In this document: piece after piece, positions 22,794 through 33,375 of the stretch | How the letters are laid out: each line of letters begins with the position of its first letter | Position numbering within the stretch: the first letter of the stretch is position 1 | Assembly (NCBI RefSeq): GCF_902686445.1 | Contig: NC_062232.1 | Coordinates: forward strand, 87,034,932-87,098,931 | Length of the DNA: 64,000 nucleotides | Direction of reading: 5' to 3' | Source of the DNA: Sciurus carolinensis | Taxonomy: Eukaryota > Chordata > Mammalia > Rodentia > Sciuridae | Translations under genes and position numbers: made by a program | Notes under the pieces: generated by a model | Databases searched by the model: none | Seen by the model: only the letters and a program-made list of their open reading frames with translations | What the model was told of the DNA's origin: nothing

Positions 22794-25700
22794 TCATCCG
22801 TTTATCAGCGAGATCATTTGTCCTTTAGTTTTTTGAGATTGGCTTATCTCACTTAGCATGATATTCTCCAATTTCGACCATTTGCCTACAAATGCCATAA
22901 TTTTATCATTCTTCATTGCGGAGTAATATTCCATTGTATAAATATGCCACAGTTTCTTTATCCATTCATCAACTGAAGGGCATCTAGGTTGGTTCCACAA
23001 TCTGGCTATGGTGAATTGAGCAGCAATGAACATTGATGTGGCTGTATCTCTGTAGTATGCTGATTTTAAGTCCTTTGGGTATAGGCCAAGGAGTGGGATA
23101 GCTGGGTCAAATGGTGTTTCCATTCCAAGCTTTCTGAGGAATCTCCACACTGCTTTCCAGAGTGGTTGCACTAATTTGCAACCCCACCAGCAATGTATGA
23201 GTGTTCCTTTTTCCCCACATCCTCGCCAACACCTATTGTTGCTTGTATTCTTGATAATCGCCATTCTAATTGGGGTGAGATGAAATCTTAGGGTGGTTTT
23301 GATTTGCATTTCCCTTATTACTAGGGATGTTGAACATTTTTTCATATATCTGGTGATTACTTGTACATCTTCTTCTGTGAAGTGTCTGTTCATTTCCTTA
23401 GCCCATTTGTTGATTGGATTATTTGTATTCTTCGTGTAGAGTTTTTTGAGTTCTTTATAGATTCTGGAAATTAGCGCTCTATCTGAGGTATGGTTGGCAA
23501 AGATATTCTCCCACTCTGTAGGCTCTCTCTTCACATTTCTGATAGTTTCCTTTGCTGAGAGAAAGCTTTTTAGTTTGAATCTATCCCAGTTGTTGATTCT
23601 TGCTTTTATTTCTTGTGCTATGGGAGTCCTGTTAAGGAAATCTGATCCTGAGCCAACAAGTTGAAGATTTGGACCTACTTTTTCTTCTATAAGATGCAGG
23701 GTCTCTGGTCTGATTCCGAGGTCCTTGATCCATTTTGAGTTGAGTTTTGTGTAGGGTGAGAGATAGGGGTTTAGTTTCATTCTATTGCATATAGTTTTCC
23801 AGTTTTCCCAGCACCATTTGTTGAAGAGGCTATCTTTTCTCCATTGCATATTGTTGGAACCTTTGTCTAGTATGAGAAAATTGTATTTATTTGGGTTTGT
23901 GTCCATGTCCTCTATTCTGTACCATTGATCTACCTGTCTATTTTGGTACCAATACCATGCCGTTTTGTTACTATTGCTTTGTAGTAGAGTTGAAGATCTG
24001 GTATTGCAATACCCCCTGCTTCGCTCTTGCTACTGAGGATTGCTTTAGCTATTCTAGGTTTTTTATTCTTCCAGATGAATTTCATAATTGCTTGCTCTAT
24101 TTCTGCGAGGTACATCATTGGGATTTTAATTGGAATTGCATTGAATCTGTATAGAACTTTAGGTAGTATAGCCATTTTGACGATATTAATTCTGCCTATC
24201 CAGGAACATGGGAGATCTTTCCATCTTCTAAGGTTTTCTTGAATTTCTTTCTTTAGTGTTCTGTAGTTCTCATTGTAGAGGTCTTTCACCTCTTTTGTGA
24301 GATTGATTCCCAAGTATTTTATTTTTTTCGATGCTATTGTGAATGGGGTAGTTTTCCTAATTTCTCTTTCTGAAGATTCATCACTTATGTATAAAAATGC
24401 ATTGGATTTATGAGCATTGATCTTGTAACCTGCTACTTTACTGAATTCACTTATGAGTTCTAAAAGTTTTCTGGTGGAATTTCCAGGTTCCTCTAAATAT
24501 ATAATCATGTCATCAGCGAACAGGGATAGTTTGAGTTCTTCTTTTCCTATTCGTATCCCTTTAATTTCTTTGGTTTGTCTGATTGCTCTGGCTAGAGTCT
24601 CAAGGACGATGTTGAATAGAAGCGGTGAAAGAGGGCATCCCTGCCTTGTTCCAGTTTTTAGGGGGAACGCTTTCAGTTTTTCACCATTTAGAATGATATT
24701 AGCCATGGGCTTAGCGTAGATGGCCTTTATAATGTTTAGGAATGTTCCCATTACCCCAATTTTTTCTAGTGTTTTGAGCATGAAGGGATGCTGTATTTTA
24801 TCGAATGCTTTTTCTGCATCTATTGAAATAATCATGTGATTCTTAACTTTAAGTCTGTTGATATGGTGAATGACATTTATTGATTTCCGAATGTTGAACC
24901 AACCTTGCATCCCTGGGATAAAACCCACTTGATCGTGGTGCACTATCTTTTTAATATATATTTGTATGCGATTTGCTAAAATTTTGTTGAGAATTTTTGC
25001 ATCGATGTTCATTAACGATATTGGTCTGAAATTTTCTTTCCTTGATGTGTCTCTGTCTGGTTTAGGTATCAGGGTGATATTGGCTTCATAGAACGAGTTT
25101 GGTAGGGTTCCCTCCTCTTCTATTTCATGGAATAGTTTGAGGAGTATTGGAATGAGCTCTTCTTTAAAGGTTTTATAGAACTCGGCTGAGAACCCATCTG
25201 GTCCTGGACTTTTCTTTGTTGGTAGGCTTTTGATGACCTCTTCTATTTCATTGCTTGAAATTGGTTTATTTAAGTTGTGTATGTCCTCCTCGTTCAGTTT
25301 AGGTAGTTCATATGTCTCTAGAAATTTGTTGATGTCTTCAAGGTTTTCTGTTTTGTTGGAGTATAGATTTTCGAAATAGCTTCTAATTATGTTTTGTATT
25401 TCACTCGTGTCTGTTGTGATGTTTCCTTGTTCATTCCGAATTTTAGTAATTTGAGTTTTCTCCCTCTTTCTCTTTGTTAGTGTGGCTAAAGGTTTATCAA
25501 TTTTATTTATTTTTTCAAAGAACCAACTATTTATTTTATTAATTTTTCCGATTGTTTCTTTTGTTTCGATTTCGTTGATTTCGGCTCTGATTTTAACTAT
25601 TTCCTGTCTTCTACTACTTTTGGTATTGGTCTGCTCTTCTTTTTCTAGTGCTTTGAGCTGTAGTGTTAACTCGTTTATTTGTTGATTTCTACTTCTTTTT

Positions 25701-26641
25701 TTGAATGCACCCCATGAAATAAATCTTCCTCTAAGTACTGCTTTCATAGTGTCCCAGAGATTTTGATATGATGTGTCTTTGTTCTCGTTTACTTCTAAGA
25801 ATTTTTTAATTTCCCTCCTGATGTCTTCTGTTATCCATTCATCATATAATAGTGTATTATTTAGTCTCCAGGTATTGGAGAAGTTTCTGTTTTTTATTCT
25901 GTCATTTATTTCTAATTTCAATCCATTATGATCTGATAGAGTACAAGGTAGTATCTCTATCTTCTTGTATTTACTAACAGTAGCTTTGTGGCATAAAATA
26001 TGGTCTATTTTAGAGAAGGATCCATGTGCTGCTGAGAAGAAAGTGTATTCATTCTTTGTTGGATGGTATATTCTATATATGTCCGTTAAGTCTAAATTGC
26101 TGATTGTGTTGTTGAGATCTATAGTTTCTTTATTCAATTTTTGTTTGGACGATCTATCCAGTGGTGAGAGAGGTGTGTTAAAATCGCCTAGTATTATTGT
26201 GTTGTGGTCTATTTGATTTCTGGAATTGAGAAGGATTTGTTTGACGTACGTGGATGAGCCAATGTTCGGGGCATAGATATTTATGATTGTTATGTCTTGC
26301 TGATTTATGCTTCCCTTAAGCAGCATGTAATGTCCTTCTTTATCCCTTCTGACTAGTTTTGGTTTGAAGTCCACATTATCTGAGATGAGGATGGATACTC
26401 CAGCTTTTTTGCTGTGTCCGTGTGCATGGTATGTTTTTCCCCATCCTTTCACCTTTAGTCTATGGGTGTCTCTTTCTATGAGATGTGTCTCTTGCAGGCA
26501 GCATATTGTTGGATTTTTCTTTTTAATCCAATCTGCCAGTCTGTGTCTTTTGATTGATGAATTCAGACCATTAACATTCAGGATTATTATTGTGATATGA
26601 TTTGTATTCCCAGTCAATTGACTCATATTTGTTTTTGACAT
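22794..26641 (-). pseudogene. L1-D ORF2 (endonuclease-reverse transcriptase), one frameshift
   Basis: About 1,280 codons, close to the usual L1 ORF2p length. The endonuclease domain keeps NVNG (residues 22-25), QETHL (50-54), NIYAPN (121-126), LGDFN (151-155) and SDHN (236-239). The reverse transcriptase keeps SPGPDGF, the SIDAEKAFD aspartate at about 608, [10 protein letters not shown] and the FADD box at 708-711. The frame breaks in a T run at 23963-23966, where four T's stand against five in L1-A and L1-B. The first 903 codons read to 23930. The rest, including the [18 protein letters not shown] motif, is open in another frame to 22794. ORF2p copies L1 RNA into chromosomes. All catalytic residues looked for are present, but the break separates the C-terminal domain. 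Confidence 0.95.
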
Positions 26642-27434
26642 GATTTGGTTTCTCCTTTATTTGGCTATTCCTTTAGGCTAGCGCCTCCTGTTGCTGATTT
26701 GCATCGTTGTTTTCATCTCTTCCTCATGGAATATTTTGCTGAGAATGTTCTGTAATGCTGGCTTTCTTTTTGTAAATTCCTTTAGCTTTTGTTTATCATG
26801 GAAGGATCTTATTTCATCGTCAAATTTGAAGGTAAGTTTTGCTGGGTATAAGATTCTTGGTTGGCATCCATTTTCTTTCAGGGCTTGGTATATGTTGTTC
26901 CAGGCCCTTCTAGCTTTTAGGGTCTGGATTGAAAAATCTGCTGATATTCTTATTGGTTTCCCTCTGAATGTAATTTGATTCTTTTCTCTCGCGGCCTTTA
27001 AAATTCTGTCTTTATTTTGTATGTTAGGTATTTTCATAATAATGTGCCTTGGTGTGGGTCTGTTGTAATTTTGTATGTTTGGAGTTCTATAAGCCTCTTG
27101 TACTTGGTTTTCCATTTCGTTCTTCAGATTTGGGAAATTTTCTGTTATTATTTCATTGAATAGATTGTTCATTCCTTTGGTTTGTTTCTCTAAGCCTTCC
27201 TCAATCCCAATAATTCTCAAATTTGGCCTTTTCATGATATCCCATAGTTCTTGGAGATTCTGTTCATGATTTCTTACCATCTTCTCTGTTTGTTCCACTT
27301 TATTTTCAAGGTTAAATATTTTGTCTTCAATGTCTGAGGTTCTGTCTTCCAGGTGTTCTATCCTATTGGTTATGCTTTCTATGGAGTTTTTAACTTGGTT
27401 TATTGTTTCCTTCATTTCAAGGATTTCAGTTTGG

Positions 27435-27443
27435 TTTTTTTTT
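27435..27443 (-). other. Nine-A run shifting the ORF1 frame (L1-D)
   Basis: Nine T's on the plus strand (A9 in sense, preceded by CTG and followed by CC). In the upstream frame a TGA follows two codons after the run. The downstream frame fits the family motif KKNQTE. Same run length as L1-A 6375-6383. Confidence 0.88.
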
Positions 27444-27522
27444 CAGTATCTCTAACTCTTTATTGAAATGATCTCTTGCTTCCCGTATTTGGTCTTTTAA
27501 CTGTCGATTGGTGCGATCATTT

Positions 27523-27588
27523 AATGCCTGCATTTGCTCTTTCATCTCCTCCTTCAATGCCTGCATTTGCTCTTTCATCTCCTCATTA
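27523..27588 (-). repeat. 33-bp tandem duplication in the ORF1 coiled coil
   Basis: The unit beginning aatgcctgcatttgctcttt occurs at 27523 and 27556. It encodes EEMKEQMQAL plus one residue, twice. L1-A has one copy. Eleven residues make one hendecad, a length that a coiled coil can absorb. Confidence 0.88.
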
Positions 27589-28179
27589 GCTTCCCTGATC
27601 GTTTTAATTACGTACATTCTGAACTCCCTTTCTGACATTTCTTCTGCTCTGCTGTCATTGGGTTTTATTGATGTAATATCTAGGTTTGTTTGGGACATTT
27701 TCTTCCCTTGTTTTCTCATAATGGTCAGTTGTCAGTGGGACCCTGAGATATTGCAGTTTTCCACTATTGGCTTATAGTGTCCCAGTAGATTTCCAGTGTA
27801 TCACCTCCCAGCCTTCAGTAGCCTGATGTCTTGGAGGAATCTGATAAAGCAGCTCATTCGAAGAATACTGCCCCTAGCCCCCTACTGGTTCCACGTTTTG
27901 GAACTGGCTCTGTGCGGAAATGCTCTCACTGTGGGCCTGCACCGTGCAGCTGGCCGTGTGGGAAGAGCCCACTGCCGGAGTGTGGAAGACTACCTTGGGA
28001 AGACTCAAGCTGCCCTGCCCGGCTCTGCTAAGCCACCTCTATCTGGGCCTGCCACCCGGGCTGAGCTTTACCCAGTGGGCAGACTCACCCGTGGCTCCAC
28101 TTCAGTCCGAGTCTCTCAATGCCTCCCCTTCTTAACTCCTGGGTTCTGGAGCGACCGGGGGTGCAGTCTCCCTCTAGGC

Positions 28180-28189
28180 CGCCATCTTG
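28180..28189 (-). promoter_or_regulatory. YY1-type site, inner monomer
   Basis: cgccatcttg within 'aggccgccatcttggatcg', CAAGATGGCGGCC in L1 sense. Matches the position of the single site in L1-A. Confidence 0.75.
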
Positions 28190-28638
28190 GATCGCCCCGT
28201 GAAGAGAGCCCGCAGCCGGAGTGGGCAGAGCCGCCTGAAGAGGTCTCCGGCTGCCCTGTCCTTATCCCTGAGGCTGATTGCAGATCGAGGCTCTCCGCTG
28301 GTTCTTTGCAGGAGTACACTGCACTGCAGCAGCTCCGGGACTCGGAGCGTGCTCTGTTCAGACAGGCTCTCACTAGCGGGCCAGTTCCGTTCCGAGAACC
28401 AGGAGAAGCTGGCTGTGTGGGCGGGGCCCACCGCCGGAGTGCGCAGGACTGCCTGTGGATGACTCTAGCTGCCCTGCCTGGCTCCGATAAGCCACCTCTA
28501 TCTGGGCCTGCCACCCGGGCCGAGCTTTACCCAGTGGGCAGACTCACCCGTGGCTCCACTTCAGTCCGAGTCTCTCAATGCCTCCCCTTCTTAACTCCTG
28601 GGTTCTGGAGCGACCGGGGGTGCAGTCTCCCTCTAGGC

Positions 28639-28648
28639 CGCCATCTTG
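28639..28648 (-). promoter_or_regulatory. YY1-type site, outer monomer
   Basis: Same site 459 bp further out. Two such sites imply two possible start points, the outer giving an RNA that still contains the inner. Confidence 0.75.
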
Positions 28649-28759
28649 GATCGCCCCGTGAAGAGAGCCCGCAGCCGGAGTGGGCAGTGCCGCCTGAAGA
28701 GGTCTCCTGCTGCCCTGCCCTTATCCCTGAGGCTGACTGCAGATCTCAGTTTTATTTTT

Positions 28760-29740
28760 AATGAAATTCTGATTAGAATTTTGGAGAATATTGAATCTAA
28801 TATTTCCTAGAAAAACATTGTGTATTTTTTAAAATACAAAGTTATTTGGGGAGTGGGTTAGGGGAATATTCAGAGTTTAGGGCAAATGCTAGGAAATACA
28901 CACAAATTTTAGAGTGCCAGTAAAGTCTTGGGAAAGCTCCACCCAATGAGACCATGTTAAGACAAGGGACAAATGTTTTGATTTTAACCCAAAGTTATTT
29001 CTCATCAAGTAATTTTCACTATTCAAACAATCTCTGGCAGTGGGTATAAAAATCGATTTTTTGGTCTTGGTGACAAATGGAAAACTAACACTTGTAATGT
29101 TATAGACCATGCCTGAGTGTCAATCATTAGATCAACTTGAATTTTGATATACAAAACTATTCTTGTTTTTAATAAGTAACTTGTTCCTTGGTATAGAAAA
29201 TATGTTGTATTATGCTTTTCATTACTTTCCACATAACTCAGAATTTATTATTCTAGTCCAGCCATGTTTGGTTATGAAATTGACACATGTGTATTATTGG
29301 GTAGGTTATAGTGACTATTATTTTTTTCTCTTACAATAGTTATATTTGTACCCAGTGAGAATTTAAAATCATCAGTTATTTGGCTGATACCATTTTTTAG
29401 TTTATTAAAACTGTTGCCCATGTGGTAGGGATCCCCATTTTAATTTACTGGAGCAAAATAAACTAACCTAAACAAATTAAATTGTTTAGTTACTTGTTGC
29501 ATCTATAAAATTTTGAAATTGTGTAAGATGAATACGCAGAACCATAGACATGTCCTCTAAAATTTTATCCTTGAATTAATGTTTAGATTTGTTTCCATAA
29601 CAATAATGCCTTATAGCTGACAGCACTCTAATTTACTTATGTGAGCTTAATTGATTCTTTGAATTATTTTATCATTTACTTATTCATTCAGTTCCCACTG
29701 AATATTCACAATGTCATCAGTCTCTGAGAATGTAAAGTTG
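28760..29740. other. Unassigned sequence
   Basis: AT-rich non-coding DNA. 29675-29740 may be an L2 or MIR end (attcattcagttcccactga). No gene recognised. Confidence 0.4.
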
Positions 29741-29744
29741 AGCT

Positions 29745-29890
29745 GGATAGTCCAGGATTTATCATCCCTATTTTAGAGAAAAAATTAGAGACTCAAAAAG
29801 TTTAAGGACAAAAGGTCACAATGGTAGAACTGGCACAGAATTCCAAGTTTTGTTGACTTAATCTGTTGATACTTCCACTGTGCTCCTCTG
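29745..29890 (-). repeat. MIR SINE, decayed
   Basis: 'catccctattttagagaaaa', 'gagactcaaaaagtttaagg' and 'aggtcacaatggtagaactg' follow the reverse complement of MIR. Confidence 0.6.
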
Positions 29891-29914
29891 TAAAAGTACA
29901 CAGATCAAACTGAA

Positions 29915-30800
29915 ATGGAGATACTAATAACATGAATATGACACCAAATGCATGATCCATGAAAGAAAAAAGTTATAATTCAATTTCATCAAAATTTTAA
30001 ACTTTTCTCTGTGAAAGATAGTGATAAAATAATAAAAAGACATGTCAAAGACTTGGAGAAAATATTTACAAATTATATTCACAAAAATCCAGTCTATAAG
30101 AGCTCTCAAAACTCAATAATAAGAAAATCAATAAACCAATTAAAACAGGTTGTATAGACAGTTGACCCACAAATATACTAGATACCAAAAAATCAGATGA
30201 ATATATGCTAAAATATCACTAGTCATAGAAAACGCAAATTAAAACCACAATGAGCTACCATTAACTCTGATTAAAATAGTTAACATTTAAAAAAAAACAG
30301 TGACAATGTCATGCACTGGAAAGAATGTGGAGAAAACGGAACTCTTTTATTCTCCTGGTAGGATTGCAAGATGGTGTAAAGTTTGGAAAATTGTTTGGTG
30401 TTTTCCCATAAAGTTAAACCCTTATCATATGGACAAACAATCTTAAAATGTACACAATAAAAGTTGTACATGAGTATTTATATTTCCACTATTCATAATT
30501 GCAAAAAACTGGAAACAATCCAAATGCCCTACAACAGGTGAAGGACTAATGATACTATGGTTAATCCATAAAAGGAATCACTACTCAACAATGAAAAGGA
30601 ATGAACTCTTCACACACACAATAATATGGACCAATCTCAAATGCATTGTGCTAAGTGAAAGAGAAACCAAAGAAAAAGTTACATAGTATAGGACTTTATT
30701 TGATGACATTCTGAAAAATACAAAACCATAGAGAGAGAAATGAAATCCATGGTTACCAGAGGTTAGTGGTAAAGATAGAGACTGATTTCAAAAGCTAGCA
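29915..30800 (+). repeat. Ancient L1M, ORF2 end and 3' UTR
   Basis: 'aaagaatgtggagaaaacgg', 'actattcataattgcaaaaa', 'ggaaacaatccaaatgccct', 'atgaaaaggaatgaactctt' and 'tggttaccagaggttagtgg' follow the 3' part of old mammalian L1 ORF2 and its 3' UTR on the plus strand. Many indels; no open frame. Different from and much older than the L1-A to L1-D family. Confidence 0.85.
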
Positions 30801-30839
30801 TGAGTAAAATCTCAGGGATATTATTACTCTTTTGGTTCC

Positions 30840-31520
30840 TGCTGTAATGGTAATTATAATTATCACTACACAGGGGTCCTAGGAGATTCCCAAGAGTGGA
30901 TAAGACTTTTACTTGTACTTTTCAGGTTCTTACTGAAGTAAAGAATCCAAGGACAATTCAGGTATGGGTAGCAGAGTAAGAGAGTTTTCATAAAGGGAAG
31001 GTACACCCTTGATAATGAGAGGAGAGGGGCAGAGAGAGGAATACAGAGACCACCTTGGTCTGGGGTTCTGTTCTTTGTAGAGGTACTAGGGGACTGGACT
31101 AAGATGATGTCTTAGCAGAGACTCTCACACCAGTTCTCCTTGTACTTGTGCATTGAATTTGCCTGTTCCAATCATGTCTCATTAGCATCTTAAGTCTCCA
31201 CCAAGGAGTGTATTTCTTACTATTATAATAAAGTTATGGCCATTTCTCAGGACCAAAGACTTTATGCATATATTCCCTAAAAGAACCATTCCTCAAGATG
31301 TTTTATGATTATGTTGTGGGTTTATTGCTTTTCAACCAATTGACAAACTTCAGGCAAGGATCACAACACAAGAACAAGGGAAGGGTTGCTCATGAGTTGC
31401 TTGTTGTATATTCTAGTGGTTCATGGTTGGTTCCTCTGTTCCATTGGTTCTTGGACTTCTCTCTTTTGAAACAATATTTTCTCTGTATCCCTAAACTCCT
31501 GTCTCACAATCATCTGTGTA
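30840..31520. other. Unassigned, possibly an old LTR
   Basis: Structure such as 'gtagcagagtaagagagttt' followed by a purine-rich region and 'aataaagttatggcc' reminds me of a retroviral LTR. I cannot name a family and see no terminal TG/CA pair with a target duplication. Confidence 0.25.
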
Positions 31521-32025
31521 TATTTTAAAATGCATAGAATCTTACATCTATACATGTTATAAAGATAATTATTAAACATTAATCCTGATAGTTACAGTTG
31601 ATATTAGCCAAAATTTCAAAATAAGTGAGGTTTGGATTTAATATTATATGCTTCCTTTGCTTTTATCTTATCAGCAATACTCCTCTAGGCCTCTCATCTT
31701 CCCTCAGTTCCTTCTCTCAGCTTTCAGGATTTGTTTTAATAACCACTGAACACAAAAGTTCAAATGACTGAGAATAGCTACATATGTTTCTGCTATATGA
31801 TCATTTTCACTTGAGTAGATCTCTTAGTCTTAATTTAAAGAACTATATCTCCAGAAGTGGGTGATATTCCAAGCATTGACCAGTAGGTAAAGGAGCTATT
31901 TTAGGGAGCAAGAAACAGGACAGCCTGTTTTTGCATCACTGAAATGAAGGTATATTTGCTTAGCTTTTCAAATTTTAGTTTGGAGGTTAGAAAGAATATA
32001 GCCTAATCTTTGTGGTACTACAGAT
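31521..32025. other. Unassigned sequence
   Basis: AT-rich non-coding DNA. No gene recognised. Confidence 0.4.
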
Positions 32026-32084
32026 AAATGTATATAAATATATTTATATATATTTATATATTTATATATATTTATATATAATTT

Positions 32085-32116
<32 letters not shown>

Positions 32117-32120
32117 TATG
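32026..32120. repeat. AT-rich microsatellite
   Basis: Mixed (tatatttа-like) units, 'tatatttatatatattta' type, passing into pure (TA)n near 32100-32119. Confidence 0.9.
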
Positions 32121-33249
32121 ACTTTCACAGATATTTCACATGGTCAGACGAGGAAAGGAAAGCCTAGATGGGACAAGAAAAATAAATATTTCAAAATCCT
32201 AACTTCTTAATAAAAGAAATCATTCAATTGACTGATTATTTACATCGAAATTCTAAAACTATACAAGCTCATTTTAAATCTATTTTTATTGTCACTTTTT
32301 GAGAGCTGAGTAAGTATAGTTGCATATGAATTTGTTTAATAGTGAGAGTCTTTTTGTAAAATATATAGTATGCTAAAGAAGAAATTCATCCAGTAATTTA
32401 TTCACCTTTGAAAGCTAAATTTGCATGATAGATTTCCTTAAAGTGAGTTCTACCTGTGCAAGTATGGGGAGATTTTGAGCAAAGCAGAATTTACTTCCCT
32501 TTCATTCTTATTGATATGAAATACAGGTAAACTAAACTTTACATGCAATAGTACAAACAGTGTAGCAAATATCTATACATCTGTCATATAAATTCATGTT
32601 TATTAGCTCTCAGTAAAACTAATAAAGTTACTCAAAATAAATTAGACTTGCAGTTCTTTCCAAAGTGACCCTCATAACAATGTATCTTAATCGGAATATT
32701 TTACCTATATTGATTTTCATTTTCATGTCAAATTTATGGGTGCATAAAGCATGTGTTTGTAATTGTCTTTTTTGTGACTCTGCATATGACATGTACTGAA
32801 AATATATGGATTACTAAAACTATAACATTGCATTATTACCCACCTAGAGGCAGGAAGTAAGAACTCCATATCTTGGGTTTAATTTAATCAACCCCAATCT
32901 CACTGATTAATTCCATTTAAAAGTAATCCAGTCCAAGATTTTCCCTGTGAACAACAATAAAACACAGCATTACAGTAGGTTAAAAAATAGTTGAGTGGAT
33001 GAATATTTAGCCACAGCCATTAACCTTCAATTTGAATGGTTTTCATTGAGGAAAAATGTTTTGTTTTCAGCATGACAATTTGGTAAATGACTGGCTTAAT
33101 CAAAGTTCACTGTTAGTGTTTAAAATAGAAGATTCATAATACCCACTATCATAGAGGACAATAGATACACTTAAACAGTTTCAAATTGAGAAAGTGAGTA
33201 ACTCATCAAAATTAACAACCTTGACAAGTCTAAATATTTCCATTACATC
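32121..33249. other. Unassigned sequence
   Basis: AT-rich non-coding DNA. No gene or clear repeat recognised. Confidence 0.45.
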
Positions 33250-33264
33250 AAAATAAAATGACTC

Positions 33265-33360
33265 GGGCTGGGGAGATAGCTCAGTCAGTAGAGTGCTTGC
33301 CTTGCAAGCACAAGGCCCTGGGTTTGATCCCCAGCACCCAAAAAAAAAAAAAAAAATAAA
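33265..33360 (+). mobile_element. ID-type SINE, young
   Basis: tRNA-derived SINE with an A-box-like 'tagctcagtcagtagagtg', a B-box-like 'gggtttgatccccagcaccc' and an A tail. A perfect 15-bp duplication (aaaataaaatgactc) flanks it at 33250-33264 and 33361-33375. RNA polymerase III would transcribe an active copy, and L1 enzymes move it. Little decay and a clean duplication mark a fairly recent insertion. Confidence 0.97.
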
Positions 33361-33375
33361 AAAATAAAATGACTC

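Larger units (their letters stand above)
26678..27719 (-). pseudogene. L1-D ORF1 (RNA-binding trimeric protein), one frameshift
   Basis: The start codon at 27717-27719 aligns with L1-A. The N-terminal 97 codons (MRKQGKKM start, then REFRMYVIKTIREA) read into a 9-A run (T's at 27435-27443) and stop at once. The next frame is open from 27415 to 26678 and covers the coiled coil (IEHLEDRTSDIEDKIFNLE), the RRM-like part (NLRIIGI, RHIIMKIPN) and the C-terminal domain (KPIRISADF, QPRILYPAKLTF). One fewer A would put the two parts in one frame. ORF1p coats L1 RNA as a trimer. An 11-codon tandem duplication lies in the N-terminal coiled coil (27523-27588). The gap to ORF2 is 36 bp. Confidence 0.93.
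22575..28745 (-). mobile_element. L1-D: full-length, nearly intact L1
   Basis: Minus-strand LINE-1 of about 6.2 kb. It has an A-rich tail with (taaa)n-like interruptions, a shortened 3' UTR, ORF2 (22794-26641), a 36-bp gap, ORF1 (26678-27719) and a 5' UTR (27720-28745) made of 459-bp tandem monomers. The flanks share tcagtttt (22567-22574 and 28746-28753), and the similarity may extend over about 16 bp with mismatches, so the target duplication is probable rather than certain. Each ORF is broken once, in each case by one base in a homopolymer run. It is the youngest-looking L1 in the window. Confidence 0.93.
27720..28745 (-). promoter_or_regulatory. L1-D 5' UTR with 459-bp promoter monomers
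   Basis: CpG-rich. Two near-identical stretches are offset by exactly 459 bp (28041-28286 against 28500-28745). The similarity continues more weakly to the left of both. Each monomer holds 'acccgtggctccacttcagt', 'gggttctggagcgaccgggg' and a YY1-type site. The distal end (28651-28745) is a partial third unit, as expected when 5' truncation cuts into a monomer array. Arrangement and position resemble the monomer promoters of mouse L1, though the sequence is unrelated as far as I can tell. Confidence 0.9.
27796..28761 (+). other. Long antisense open frame across the L1-D 5' UTR
   Basis: An ATG-started frame of 321 codons runs on the strand opposite to L1 transcription, from near the ORF1 start out past the element's 5' end. 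Because 459 is divisible by three, the monomer repeats appear as a 153-residue protein repeat (LYPVGRLTRGSTSVRVSQCL occurs twice). Primate L1 has a short antisense ORF0 in its 5' UTR. Whether this frame is ever translated is unknown. GC-rich repeats with a period divisible by three often stay open by chance. Confidence 0.4.

Noticed and set aside
27850..28745. Second CpG-rich block, possible host promoter or exon
   Set aside because: It is the duplicated L1-D 5' UTR; the long plus-strand frame over it follows from a 459-bp repeat divisible by three.
33265..33345. tRNA gene
   Set aside because: A- and B-box-like words are present, but the flanking duplication, A tail and lack of a full cloverleaf show an ID SINE.
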